The position numbers and the translations under genes were made by a program. This document shows positions 19,861 through 31,842 of a stretch of DNA of 64,000 nucleotides, piece after piece. Below the pieces are notes generated by a model that made no database searches, was not told the DNA's origin, and worked only from the letters and a program-made list of their open reading frames with translations. Position 1 is the first letter of the stretch. Every line of letters starts with the position of its first letter. The DNA comes from Eupeodes corollae (taxonomy: Eukaryota > Arthropoda > Insecta > Diptera > Syrphidae): positions 17,773,289-17,837,288 of the forward strand of contig NC_079147.1 of assembly GCF_945859685.1 (NCBI RefSeq), in the 5' to 3' direction.

Positions 19861-22800
19861 GTTAACGCTTCTTTTTTTCTATTAAGGCTAGTTTAAGGTG
19901 GAATCTGTGTCTTCAAATAGTATGAAATTAACGTTAAATCTAGAACTAATGTTCCTTTAACATTCAGTACAAAAGCAGGTTTAAGTTTTATAAAGTTCCT
20001 AGGCATTCCTGATACCTATTGATGAAATTACTGTTTATTTTCAATATAGAACTAATACAAATTAATAAAAACAAAAAATAAAAAATGTATTTGACTTTTA
20101 TTTATACTTGTTTGAAAGATCTGTCATTTAAATATCATAAAACAATTTTTGCTTTTCATGTTGAATCAATTTACATATATTTTCTATGTGTTTTGACATT
20201 TATACGATTTGTATGATTCATGACCCCTACTAGCCCCCCCCCCCCCTCCACTCCACATGAATGAATGAATTAATATTTCAAACCAGTAGATCACAACGTC
20301 GTATTTTTCCTCACTAAGGTACATTTTCAACTCAGAGGCATCTATCTACAAACTATGTGTTTCTATGTTACGGGTCTTAAAACTTTAAACATTTTTAGAA
20401 TTTTCAATTTAAAAACACGGACCGATTACATTATACACATCTCCAATGGAAAGTTCAACAAAATGTTGAAGGCTTTTCTCGGTAAAAAGATCACAAAGGT
20501 CCTGGACTAAAGGTCACAAAGGTCTTCGACTGTCTAAAGTTATTTTCCATTGTCAATTTCTACTCTTCTCTTTATTTTTTGACATTTGATTAATGTCGAA
20601 TTTGACATTAAATCGTACAATTTCGGATAAAAAACAGCAATACCAAACCAACATCAAAAGCAGCAAACAAATTAATGGTTTATTTCATTTTTGAAAACTA
20701 ATTCTTTTGATTGACAATTTAAACACAATTATTTTTCTCAAAACAACCCGCAGTGTAATCTGATACTTTCCAAAAATGACCATCACAAATAAAATAGTAT
20801 TAAATTAAATTATTGTCAATAAAATTACAAATATTTCAACTAACAATCTCTATAAGATTGCTTGTCCTAAACTCTAAGCACGGATCACTTTATTTCTGAT
20901 CTTTTCTTGTGTTCTATTGTCATCTTATAAAATTAAGTAATTGATCTTATATCCAGACCGGAAGGGCGTTTCCATCTCTTTATTATAATTGAAACACAAA
21001 TCGCTGAAGATGGAAACAAAAATAAAATCTGAAAATTACTTCCGAAGTTGTAATTTGATTTGAAATCTGATCCTGGACGATGATTATATTAATGTTGATG
21101 TTGACAATGGATGAGGTTAGCAACAGCAATTACAAAAAGAAACGCATATTAATCCGAGACACAATCGAATTGGGAGTTGATGCGTTAATCGTTGAATTAT
21201 TGAAAAGCCTATACATTACACAGCGTCAATCCTTACACCTGGTAGCAGTAGGTATGATGGTATAGGCTCTTAACCAAAATGTTCGAGTCATTAATTTTTA
21301 CATTTCCAATATTTCAAAAATAATGAAAACCTCAAGTCATCCGTGTATCTTTAAAGTACAACAAAAAACATCAATTTTCCTAAGGTGCAATGCATTTATC
21401 ATACCTGATGCATGCACATACACACATAAACACATATATTCGTATGCATTCTATGTAATACCCACCTTACATTGAGGACGAAATGCAAACACTTGACACA
21501 AGCGATTGAATTATTTTGAACTCTTAATTTTTTGAATGGAAAACCGGTGCCACATCCAGCTCTGCAAATCCATTTGTCATTCAGTATTAATCGGCTTCGA
21601 GGTAGCAAGATGCAAAAGGTTCCTATATATGTACGTATGCAGTTCCACCGTACCTCTTACACCATACACAGTGTCGTCGAACCATTAAAAAGGATCCAAA
21701 TCAATTTGTTAAGTACGCTACGGCAGAGAACACAACAAATCACAGGCAAGCATACGTGATGTAAGTCTATCTATACATTTCCAGGTAGGAACGTAGATGA
21801 TACCTATTCCTATACTAGAATATCCTTGAAAGACCTGGTGCTTACAAATCGGTGCAAAAACTATTCATTGCTAGAAATCTATCCTCAATTCCATATATAG
21901 AATCAGAATCCACCACCTCCTCCAAAGCAGGAGGAATATAGGAACGAAAAAAGAAAAACTGGCAAATCGTAAGCTTTCCAGCACAGAATCGAATCCGAAT
22001 AAATCTTTTTAGAGGTTCCTATTTTTTTGCTTGTTGTGTATTTTCTTTGTTTTGGGTTTTAGCATCCTCGAGCAGCTACTCGTTCATAGTTGTTTCCAAG
22101 TGATGGTGTGGGCGAGAAAAATTAATCTCTCGCAATCAGTTTTGATCCGAGGAATATTGTTTAGCTTTTATCGATGGGAGATGGGTTGGGTTGGTTTCAG
22201 GACCTTCTATTCCTACCACCTTCCCATTTACCAACTTCTATGTAGGTACTGTTCATAGAAAGGACGACAAATCCCCTGTTATCGGAGTCATCGAAGTTAT
22301 GATTGATGTATTTCATTTGTTTTAAGGCTGATGGCTTTTCCAACCTGATGTGATGCGGCTATGGTACGAGTATAGATTGTTTTTCTAACTCATTCTTTCG
22401 TTTTTTGTTGGTTTAACGTTAAAAAAAAAAACAAATAACTTGAATTTTGTGATTGGAAACTACTCTGCTCGATTTGGTAAATCGGTAAATCCCCTTGAAC
22501 TATAAGTTTTGCGTTTTTTTTTCAATTCCAATTTCTTGTTTTATTTTTTTTTTTTTTTTTTGTTTTAGAATAACTTTTTCAATATTCCAGTTTCAATTTG
22601 ATAACCTCAAACTACTTTATCTTACATATGGAGTCATTTTAGAAAACATTTTAAGAGTGGGTAGGTATTTTCCGCAAATACCAAAAAAAAACAGGCTCAT
22701 GCCATTTGACGCACAGCAAGATATTGTATATTAAGTTCAGGAAAATAAAATTCAAAATGGCCTTGCTTCAAGAAATTTATAAGAAATACTTATCCGGTCC

Positions 22801-24029
22801 AAAATTAAAAGGCATTTAAAAAAGCGTTAAGGACATTGAAATAATGCTCTCCACCAAAATTCAGCTTTGTTGGATTTATTTCCAAGTGTTTATGTAGTTT
22901 TTCGTGACTAAAATTCATCTTATTCAGACCAACGTTCTTAAAGGTTAGAAATACGACCAATAAATAATTTTGATGAAACTACAGCTTGCGAATGTCAGGT
23001 GTCCTACAGTTCCTATACCGAATTCATGCTTAATGGAGAAAGCTCCTTACATGCCAAGGATTTCTCCTAAAGAATTTTTCAAGTTGCAGTTCCAGTAAAA
23101 GAAAGCTTTTAGTTGGACCTAGCTCTATCGATTGGACCCAGACCCCTGGTATGACAGGCAGGCGCTCGCAGAAACGCTAAATTTGTATAATTGTGATTTA
23201 CATAGGTGAAATATCTGTAATAACTAAGAATATTGCAGAGTTGTTACGAAGGAACCAATATTTGCTTCCATATGAGTACAGAATAAAATATAATGTATTC
23301 ATTTGTCAAGTAATATATTGTAGGTTACAATAATAAAGTAGTTTTTTTTAGTTTTAAATCTTAATATCTTAATTCTCACTCTGCGAAATTTCAAAATGTA
23401 AGTCTGTTGAAAAATATTTCTATAGCCTTTTGTTGTTTTTGGTGGTTTTAAAAAAAAATTAACTACATATTAACATTTATAAAAAAAAAACTAACTGCTG
23501 TTTTTTTTTTTTAAATGTACATTACATTATATAATGGCGTTATTTGTGCGTGAGATATAAATTGACTTTATTTACTGCATAACAAAATTTATTTAAAGTC
23601 GATATCTGCCCTCGTTCTTGAAACAAATGCACGGACATACGAACGACTTCTTTCAAAAAATCTTTGATGAACGTTGAATTAATCTTAAAACGTTGAGAAA
23701 TGTCAACATTTTCAATTCGACAAACCAGATTTATGTTAAAAATAATTTTTTGCTGAAAATACGTTTCATTTATTAAATATAAACATTCTTCTTCGTAATT
23801 ATTGAACAAAAATCACCAAACGTTGACTTTAATTGTTATTTATGCAATGATAGAAAGTATTATTTCAATCAAATTATTTTAAAAATATTTATTATTATTA
23901 TAAGAATAAATATATATAACATATTATAATTTTATAATCGAAATCACGTATATTTTTGAAATTATAAGAGGAAACTAAGTTACAACAGTGTGTACAATTT
24001 ATGTTCAGAATGAATGTTGTGTACACCTT
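19861..24029. other. Long AT-rich region with no recognised gene
   Basis: I recognise no gene or element here. There is a run of 13 C at 20234-20246 followed by TGAA repeats. A small tandem pair (TCACAAAGGTC twice) lies near 20490-20525, a CA-rich stretch at 21410-21440, and poly(T) tracts near 22543. One 89-codon open frame on the minus strand at 23540-23809 has no family resemblance. Confidence 0.5.
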
Positions 24030-24110
24030 CGTTCTTGTTGATTCTCATTTGACAAAGCATTTGATTCCGTTTGGAATGAAGGTGTGGTTCTAGTTTGGCT
24101 GATATTGTTA
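24030..24110 (+). pseudogene. LINE reverse-transcriptase motif A fragment
   Basis: FDKAFDSVWNEGVV at about 24052-24095 matches the catalytic Asp motif of the Jockey-type element at 12840 (EKAFDSIWHDGLI). Nothing else of that element is recognisable around it. It may be an isolated fragment. Confidence 0.5.
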
Positions 24111-24244
24111 CTTTAGCTCAATGTTACAATAAGAAGATTTGTTTGGAACTTTTGGTCATGGCTATTCTGCCGTCTGAAGGAGTTTATATTACAAAATAAA
24201 GTAATACAAAATAAGAAAAATGAGGAAAAAAGTCAATTTTAATG

Positions 24245-25918
24245 GTGATTTGAAACACAAAAAGTAATAATGTAGAGCAAACGTGTTATTTTAGAAACTA
24301 TTACGGTACATTTGAGCATGTTTACAAAATTTGTACAATTTATACCAACCCTGAGCACCATTTAATATTTCGTGAAGACTATTGATAGATAAAAAACTTT
24401 CTTGGAAATACAATCGCTGAATTTCTCGCAAAATTGGACACACAGCTATAAAATGATAAACATCTTCTAGTTCTCTTCTCTTACACAGGTTACAAATTTG
24501 CTGCAAATCAACTGTGGAGGATGAAATTAAGGTTGAAAATTTTCACCCTTGCTTTAAAACTGTACTTATTAAATTGGCTGAGTTTTTAACATTAAAATAG
24601 CTTTCTTCCGTAGGTATTCGGTGATTGGGTTTACTATAAATATTTCTAGAAGAAGAAGATGATGTTCTGGTCAAGTGTTGATCAAATATTGCGTCATCTA
24701 TTCTTGAGATGATAGTCGCAAAAAAATCATACCACTCATGCAGATTTCGTTCAGTTATTGAAAACGGGACGTCATGAGATAGAGCCAGCTGGTTCCAGTC
24801 CCTAAAAGGTGATGAAGACTTTTATCACTTCTTCTCATCACTCTCGTATAATAATCTGAAGTAGCCTAAGAGTTTCTTATATAGATTGTGGTAATCCTCT
24901 TTCGTCATGAATTGCGTAGGTCGGCGTGGAGTTCGGCAAACGAAAGATGCGTTTAAGAAAATGTTTTTGGACCAACTCAAACTCTTCGAACGGAGTAACC
25001 CCAAATTCTTGTATCCCATAGCATATACAGGTGTTGATTGTAGCATTAAAAACCTTGAATTTTGATGCATGGTCAATATCGGGATTTGCAATAAAAGTCG
25101 GCCACATTGAATTCAATGCTAACTTAGCTTCACTGCTTTTTTCATGGCATGCTTGGACAATCCGTTCGCTACCAAGTCTCCAGGCTTCTTCAGGAGCTCT
25201 TCTACATTATCGGTTTTCAAATATCATTGCTTTTGTTTTTGGAACGTTAATTTTCATATCCAATGTTTGACAGATATACATTTTTTTATTTTTTCAATCT
25301 GATTTCTGATAAATAGTGGTGAACCCAAAGCGGAAACCAGCTTGAAATATGCTGAGAAGATAAGTTTTTTCAGTCCAGCTAGATAATTTTTCATAAAGAA
25401 TTCTAGCAAATATCTTTCTTAGCGAGTTGAGAATGAATATTCCCCTGTAATTCTCAGGTTCATTAGGATCTCCTTTATTAAATATTGTGAAAATGAGGGC
25501 TTTAGTAAAATTTGAGGGAACACAAGCATTCCATAGAGACTGTTAAAGAAATTGAGAATGTAGGTCTTAAGCTATTGTTCGAATTTTTGAAAAATTCTAC
25601 TGGTATTCCATCTTCCAGGTGCTTTGATGTTTTTCATTTTCGTGAGAGTTATTTCCAATTCACTTAATGATACTGAGCAGTCCACACGTGTTCTGTAAAG
25701 CAAAGCTGAAAGTATGAAGATTCTTATGTTGTAGCTTATTTTCTTAGTAGCGCAAAGCCGTTTTAAATCTTTGTTGGGTCTTAGGTACATATTTTTATAA
25801 TGCTCGGAATTTGTTGCTCTAAAGAGCTTTAAATATTTAAATGACAGTTTGCGTAATTTATTGCAATGGCTATCATACCATTTGTTTTTAGGAATAAAAT
25901 GAACAGAAGTGTGGTTCC
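24245..25918 (-). mobile_element. LINE of second family, 3' half, interrupted by RTE copy D
   Basis: Minus strand: linker KNKWYDSHCNKLRKLSFKYL (about 25840), KMKNIKAPG (about 25620) and the start of the reverse transcriptase, NEPENYRGIFILNS (about 25450). FQAGFRFGF follows near 25350. A deletion then removes the YADD region. The copy resumes at NSMWPTFIANPDIDHASKFK (about 25080) and HFLKRIFRLPNSTPTYAIHD (about 24900-24960). It ends with the Cys/His end motif ICNLCKRRELEDVYHFIAVC at 24420-24500. The same family occurs at 41318-44235 and 45028-46400. Its 5' portion is cut off at 25918 by RTE copy D and is not visible on the far side of that insertion. Confidence 0.75.
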
Positions 25919-28764
25919 GTATCCAGACGGCAGCGGAGGAATTCACGAGATGGAATCAACGGTGGCCTCTACAGTTCCAGTAAGGTTAAACTACTTAGTG
26001 AACACATTAAAGGGATTCTTCGACTTATTCGGAGCCCAGGCCTATAAGGAGCAGTTTTATACGGCTCCCCATCCTTGGAGTTATACTTAGGATCTGGCTC
26101 TCCAGGTTGGGGGGTTGTGCGTTTGGGTGACTTCCTGGCCACGTAAAAACATCATAGTTGCGAAGCACCAACAAGCCTCGGATACGGACGGATTTACTGT
26201 TGACAACCAACGCAAACGAATAAAGGACACCGAACTTCGGATATGCACGTGGAATGTTAGGTCCCTTAACAGACCACGTGCGGCGGAGAATTAGCGGAGG
26301 CCCTAGACTGCTATTAAGCAGACATCACCACCATCCAGGAAATACGATGGAAATACACTTATTTGGATGCGGCTTTGTCATTGGAGCCAGACCAAGGCAA
26401 GAAGTCTTGAGCTATAGGTGCATCAATGAGCGCCTCATGACCATACGCAACGATGCTTAATTCGGCATCCTTAGCCTGCTATGCGCGCACGCCCCCACAG
26501 AAGAGAAAGATGACAACACCAAAGATATGTTCTTCGACCTCTTTGACAAAACATATGAGCAGTGTCCTAGCTATGATAATAAAACTGTCATGGGCGATGC
26601 TGGAAGGGAAGACATCTTTGGTGGAATAATCGGGAAAAACAGCCTGCACGACTACACTTCCGACAACTGATTCAGGCTCATAAATTTTGCTACGGGATGA
26701 ACCGTTATGGTATAGCCAGTACGCGTTTTCCACAGATCCAGAAAGGAGCTTGGAGTTCTCCAGATCAATCAACCGTCAACCAGATTGACCATATTGCAAT
26801 TGACGCCAGACAAGCTTCCAGCATCATGGATGTCCGAACTTTCCGAGGAGCTGACATCGACTCGGACCACTACCTCGTTGTAGCCAAGGTAGCACTTCGG
26901 AGATCGCCAAATCCTTTTCCGACCGAGTTACAAGTAACCTCTCTCGAAGTTCTCCACCGCCAACACCATGTATCGAAAACCAGTGGCAACATTGCCAAGA
27001 TGAAATGAGATGGGTTTCAAGCAACCACCAACAAGGAACCCCTGGTTTGATTAGGAATGTCGGCACGCAAAGCGGCGCTGCATAAAAGGACGAGAGCTGC
27101 TCATGAGCTCTATGAGCAGAAGAGGCGAGAGGAACTCCGACTTCTCAGAAGGAAAAAGAGAGTGCATGAGAAGCGTGCGGTCGAAGATGTTGAGAGGTTT
27201 AAAAGCAGGAGTGAAGTTCGAAAGTCTTATGAACAGGTGAAACGAAATTCACAGGTACATAAACCTAGAACCAAAGGCTGCAAAGACGAAAGTAGACACA
27301 TCATAGTGGAACCGCAGTCAATGCTGAGGATATGAAAGGACCACTTCTGCAGACTTTATAAAGGGACGATGAACCGAATTCCGCTGTCAGGCAGGATGAT
27401 TCATTCAACATAGACGACGAAAGCCAACAATCCCGTCCTCCCGACTTAGACGAAGTAAAGATTGCCATATCTAAGCTGAAGTCTAATAAAGCAGCTGGAG
27501 CGGATGGCTTGAATGCTGAACTCTTTAAAGCAGCTGGAGATTAGTTGTTTAGGAGCATGCACCAAATTATCTGTAAGATATGGTCGGAAGAAAGCATGTC
27601 CGATGAAAGGAACCTCAGTATTGTTTGCCCGATCCTGAAAAAAGGGGACCCTCTAAACTGCACCAACTATAGAGGAATCAGTCTACTTAACATCGCCTAT
27701 AAAATCTTCTCTGCCGTAGTATGTGAACGTCTAAAGCCCATCGTCAACAAACTGATAGGTCCTTATCAGTGTGGTTTTAGACCAGGAAAGTCCACAGTTG
27801 ATCAAATATTCACATTACGGCAGATCCTGGAAAAAACTCAAGAACACCAAGTCGACACCCACCATCTTTTCATCGATTTCAAGACCTTATATGACAGCAT
27901 CTACAGGGACGAGCTGTATAGAGCCATGTCTAGTTTTGGCATCCCTGCCAAACTCATCCGTTTGTGCAGGATGACCATGGAGAATTCACTCTGCTCCATA
28001 AAGGTTGGAAACAACTTTACAGAACCTTTTGATGTCAAAAAAGGCTTTAGACAAGGTGATGCGCTGTCATGCGATTTTTTTAACATCGTGCTTGAAAGAA
28101 TAGTGCAGAGCTCACACGTCAACACTAGAGGCGCTATCTTTCAAAAGTCTGTCCAATTACTGGCATATGCTGATGACATTGACATAATCGGAAGAAGATT
28201 TGCAGAGGCAGCAAAAATGAGTTTAACAGTTAATGAGGGCAAAACAAAGTACATGCTGTCGTCTAGAAAGGACATACAACACCGACGTCTTGGTCAAAAC
28301 GTCACAATCCACAGACGTAACTTTGAGGTAGTCAAGGACTTCGTGTTCCTAGGCTCCGCTGTAAACGCAGAAAACAACACCAGCGCTGAGATCAAACGCA
28401 GAATAACTCTTGGTAACCGCTGCTTCTTTGGACTAAGAAAGCAATTGAGTGCTAAAGTCCTCTCTCGAGGGACCAAAGTGTTGCTATAAGGTGCAGAAGA
28501 ATGGACTATGACAAAAGAGGATGAAAACACCTTGGGTCGGCTCCGGCCCGGAAAGTCTTCAAATCCGCACCCATAGGACAGAGTACCTAGAGGAAGACTG
28601 CGGATCAGGTGGCGCGCACAAGTGGAAGGTGACCTCACCCAACTTGGATTGCGAAACTGGAGACATCTAGCTAGGGAACGAGCTAGATGAAGAAGTTTGT
28701 TGGGTGAGGCCCTAGTTCACATAGGACTGTAGCGCCACCTTAAGTAAGTAAGTAAGTACAGTGC
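25919..28764 (+). mobile_element. RTE-like LINE, copy D (5'-truncated)
   Basis: Begins inside the leader (TCCAGACGGCAGCGGAGG at 25919). It continues through the endonuclease (LRICTWNVRSL-type region near 26240, ICAHAPTEEKDD.. near 26490, QIDHIAIDARQ near 26780, DIDSDHYLVVAKVAL near 26855), the linker and a largely open reverse transcriptase. It ends GCGCCACCTTAAG plus TAAG repeats at 28735-28764. The endonuclease part is heavily shifted and has lost the GDFN loop. It interrupts a LINE of another family on its left. I found no convincing target duplication. Confidence 0.88.
27545..28489 (+). pseudogene. RTE copy D reverse transcriptase, 314 open codons
   Basis: The longest intact RT segment of subfamily D/E/F. 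In order: MSDERNLSIVCPILKKGDPL, NYRGISLLNIAYKIF, CGFRPGKSTVDQIFTLRQIL, HHLFIDFKTLYDSIYRDELY (motif A Asp), VKKGFRQGDALSCDFFNIVL (motif B) and LLAYADDIDIIG (catalytic Asp pair) near 28160-28195. After these come the RNFEVVKDFVFLGSAVNAEN region and RCFFGLRKQLS. A stop at 28487-28489, after KVLL, cuts off the thumb and the GHVERM-type C-terminus, part of which is deleted further on. Upstream is a stop at 27542-27544 where the family has an open linker. Not functional alone. Confidence 0.85.
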
Positions 28765-29024
28765 TGACTTTGGGATTAGAGCAATTGAATTCTTTTTTTT
28801 TGTCCAGAAATTCAATTTTGTGAATAGAAACGCCATAAACAATCTTCTTCAAAAAAATGAACTTTAGAGTTAGACTCAGTAAATATTAATTACCAAAGCA
28901 AAAAATGGCCCGTTAACCACAACTACTAAAAATGACAGCAAAAGAATATTTTTGAAATGTCAAATTTTGAGAATTCTTCGAAAATAGTAAATATTTCTTT
29001 AGAAAGCTCTTACTAGATGTACTC
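28765..29024. other. Spacer between RTE copy D and RNase H LINE
   Basis: AT-rich; nothing recognised. Confidence 0.5.
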
Positions 29025-30563
29025 CCTTAGGTAGGTAGCAATGGCGATCTCAAGGCAACCTAGCCTGAGATCCAATTAGCGCTGTAGTGCGCCGTTTTGA
29101 TACCAAAAACTCGTTTGACCTGTGATAGAAAGGAAAAGATTTATAGAGAAGCTTCATAGCGATTATGTTAGAGCCGTTTTGTCGCATTGACAAAAAAGAT
29201 TAAGTCTCTAATCTATGTCTCAGATAGCTCATCGAGTTCTTGAAAGAATGCTTTTCCAAAGCATTTCATTCTGGTGTTTGCCAAAGCAGGACATTTGCAG
29301 AGGAAATGGATTATGGTTTCACTTTCTCCTTGGTCACTACAGCTACGGCAAAATTTGTTGTAAGAGATACCCAACTTCTCTGCATGAACTCCTATAGGCC
29401 AATGTCCGGTACAAACCGCAACAATCCTGGCTATGTCTTGCCTTGGCCTGCATAGAAGATCGTTTGTACGGGTTTTATTATAGGTGGGTCATATCTTCCT
29501 AGATATAATGCCGTTGGGTAAATTGCTCCACCTTCGGTTTGATTCAGTTTGGTAGATAGATAAGATGTTACCCTTCATAGCACCAAGAGGAATGTTAACC
29601 ATTTCCGCAAGTGAGCTATGAAGGGCCGATCCTTGCCTGGCTAGCTCGTCAGCCCGTTCATTTCCCACGATACCACTGTTGCCCGGAACCCAGATCAGGG
29701 TGACACCGAGGTTAATATTCAGGTTCGCAAGCTCATCGCGACATTGCTGGACCAGTTTAGATGAGGATATGGCCGAGTTAATGGCTTTGACAGCTGCCTG
29801 ACTGTCTGTAAGGATAGCCACATTTCGGTTTTGGTTTGGGGTTTGTTTAAGTATCTTATCCCTTATTGCCAGCAGCTTGCAAAAGTCAGGAAGCCTAAGG
29901 ATTTGGCTACATTTAGGGTCTCAGAAAAGATCCCAGAACCAACTCCGCACTCCATCTTTGAACCGTCAGTAAAGATGGTTGAATCGAAACCTACTGACAC
30001 GATGTCATCCTCCCAATCTTCTCTCGGTGGGAAAATAACCTTAAAACCCTTACTAAGGTTCAAAGTAGGAGTGCAGTAGTCAGTGTCTACCGAGATAATA
30101 TCTGAGGAAATCAATTTCGTAGTGTTGCTGTGACCATAAGGTTTTGACAACCAGCTATTTGATTCCTTCAGCCTAATAACGTTTAAGGCGTCCGTTGGGC
30201 AAGTACGCATGGCCCCTGTAGTGCCCACGCAAGCTGTTCTCTGAACCTTTTTTAGCTTATTAATATTATAGGCTTTGCTAAGAGCAGGCCACCACACAAT
30301 CGAACCATATGTTAAGATTGGGCGTACTACGGCTGTGTACGTCCATAAAATCATCTGACTGAAGTCCCCACTTTTTGCCGAAAGCTTTGCTGCAGGCGTA
30401 GGAGGCAACACAGACCTTCTTAACCCGTACCTCAATATTTGGTTTCCAGTTTAGTTTAGGGTCGAGTATAACTCCCAAATATTTTGCACTGGAAGACAAT
30501 GATAGGATTTGACCGTTGATTCGAGGTAGCGTAAAGAGCAACAGTTCAGTTTTACTTTCCCAT
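29025..30563 (-). mobile_element. LINE with RNase H domain, 3' half (I/R1 group)
   Basis: Minus strand, 5' truncated at about 30563. Reverse-transcriptase thumb: LLFTLPRINGQI, SSSAKYLGVILDPKLNWKPN (30460-30540), AVVRPILTYGSIVWWPALSK (30280-30350) and CVGTTGAMRTCPTDALNVI. About 20 codons expected next are deleted. RNase H follows: IFTDGSKMECGVGSGIFSET (catalytic Asp, about 29935-30000), TDSQAAVKAINSA (29780-29815) and LIWVPGNSGIVGNERADELA (29640-29700) with the last catalytic Asp. The C-terminal Cys/His region follows (TGHWPIGVHAEKLGISYN, FCRSCSDQGESETIIHFLCK, 29290-29430). A tail of CTAC-type repeats at about 29025-29035 marks the 3' end. Several frameshifts. RNase H in the pol protein would remove template RNA. 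Confidence 0.85.
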
Positions 30564-31128
30564 TAAAAACAGAAATTTCAAAAACCTAGCATGCGAAACA
30601 GCTGAAAGAAGTTGGTAATTTTTCCTTTTATTGAAACTCTAAGAAACTATATATCTAACGAAATCATTAATAATGTTTTAACAATTGGCTGCTGATTTTT
30701 CATGATCAAATTTGGATGCTGAAAAGTTTTTCTTCAACAGCAAGAAAAAGAAATACGATATGATAGCACAAAAATCAACCATTACCAAAAACCAGAAATT
30801 ATTAAAGCATATTTTATGGATATGTTTTCAGTTATGCAATTTTTTAAAGTTGCGGCGGATAATTTTTTTCCAATATAGAAAACGACGAAATATATTCTTC
30901 GTGTCACAAATCAACTTATTTTCATTCTATACTACTTACTACTATGCATTCCAATGTATCGTTAACTTTATGGAACACATTAACTCTTATCTCTCAAAAA
31001 TGTCTTAGTAGAAAATTACTTGAACTGATACACGTAATTTTCAAAACACAAAGGTGACAGTAATGTGCAATAAATATTAATTTCATTGCCACTTCATTTG
31101 GTTTGATTTGGCTCTCTATTTTGTGGTC
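30564..31128. other. Upstream region of the odorant-binding-protein gene
   Basis: No element recognised. This is the nearest apparently unique upstream DNA of the host gene at 31187 and may hold its regulatory sequence, but no specific sites could be named. Confidence 0.4.
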
Positions 31129-31138
31129 TATATAAATA
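31129..31138 (+). promoter_or_regulatory. TATA box of the odorant-binding-protein gene
   Basis: TATATAAATA, 49 bp before the start codon. An initiator-like TCAATC at 31167-31172 lies about 36 bp downstream of the TATA, slightly longer than the usual 30. Confidence 0.6.
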
Positions 31139-31186
31139 ATCTCCACAGTCGAATTTTGAAGCTAGTTCAATCTTAATCTGTACAAA

Positions 31187-31678
31187 ATGAAGTTCTTCTT
31201 AGTACTCACAACCATTGCCATTGCACAAGTAATATTTTTGCTAAATATTTCAAAATGTAAACAATTTCTATAGTCTAATTCTATCATCAAGAACCTAGGA
31301 TGGGCTAATACTTTGCTACGACAAGAAATCGAAATAACTTCTAACATGTGTTTCCATTCGACTGGAATGTCAGCGGAAAATATGCTTAGAATTGAAGCAC
31401 ACGATTATACTGCGAATCAAGAAACATTTCGCTATATGAGATGTGTTTTCGAGAACCTTGGTTTATGGAGTGATGTTAATGGAATACAAGATGACCGAAT
31501 GAAAGAAATTTTAGAGGACCAAACAAATCGATGTGAGATTTTAAATCTTGTACAAAAATGCAACGAAAGTTCGAAAACAAATGATGAGGATGTATGGCTT
31601 TATAATATCTTGGGCTGTATTGGAAATGGAATTGCCGAGCTCGGTATTGAAAACAATAATGAAGCTATTGGAAAATAA
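31187..31678 (+). CDS. Odorant-binding protein, minus-C type (two exons)
   Basis: Exon 1 is 31187-31228 and exon 2 is 31274-31678. The 45-bp intron starts GTAATA and ends CTATAG. The spliced product is 148 aa. The first 14 residues, MKFFLVLTTIAIAQ, are a secretion signal. The rest is an all-helical PBP/GOBP-like domain: first Cys at TSNMCFHSTGM, then FRYMRCVFENLGLWSDVNGI, NRCEILNLVQKC and LYNILGC. Against the six-Cys pattern (C2-x3-C3 and C5-x8-C6), position C2 is Arg (FRYMRC) and C5 is Asp (DEDVWLYNILGC). These two normally pair, so this is the minus-C class known in flies. One extra Cys sits in NRC. Such proteins are secreted carriers of small hydrophobic ligands in sensory lymph or other fluids. 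It has a TATA box, an uninterrupted frame and canonical splice sites, so I judge it intact. RTE copy B starts 165 bp downstream. Confidence 0.85.
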
Positions 31679-31832
31679 AATATTTTGTCCGGTAATTATA
31701 AAAAATAAAAAAATCAATGAGATCAAAATGAATACAAAATTTATTAATGATAAATAAATACATATAATAACATTTTATTAATTCAATAATTGTTGTTTAA
31801 GAGAAATATATGTTAACATTTAAAAGAATTGA

Positions 31833-31842
31833 AACATAAATA
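31833..31842. repeat. Candidate target-site duplication, left, of RTE copy B
   Basis: AACATAAATA recurs at 34865-34874 at the other end of copy B. Part of it coincides with the element's own terminal bases (TGTT on the sense strand), so the true duplication may be only 6-10 bp. Confidence 0.55.

Noticed and set aside
20234..20262. C13 run followed by TGAA repeats, considered as a G-quadruplex or regulatory site
   Set aside because: Simple sequence only; nothing around it supports function.
23540..23809. 89-codon minus-strand frame
   Set aside because: Reasonable amino-acid mix, but no recognisable motif, neighbour or splice signal. Long chance frames occur in this AT-rich DNA.
25919..28764. 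Target-site duplication for RTE copy D
   Set aside because: Compared the 20 bp on each side (left ..GTGTGGTTCCGTA, right CAGTGCTGACTTTG..). Only a 4-base match, not above chance.
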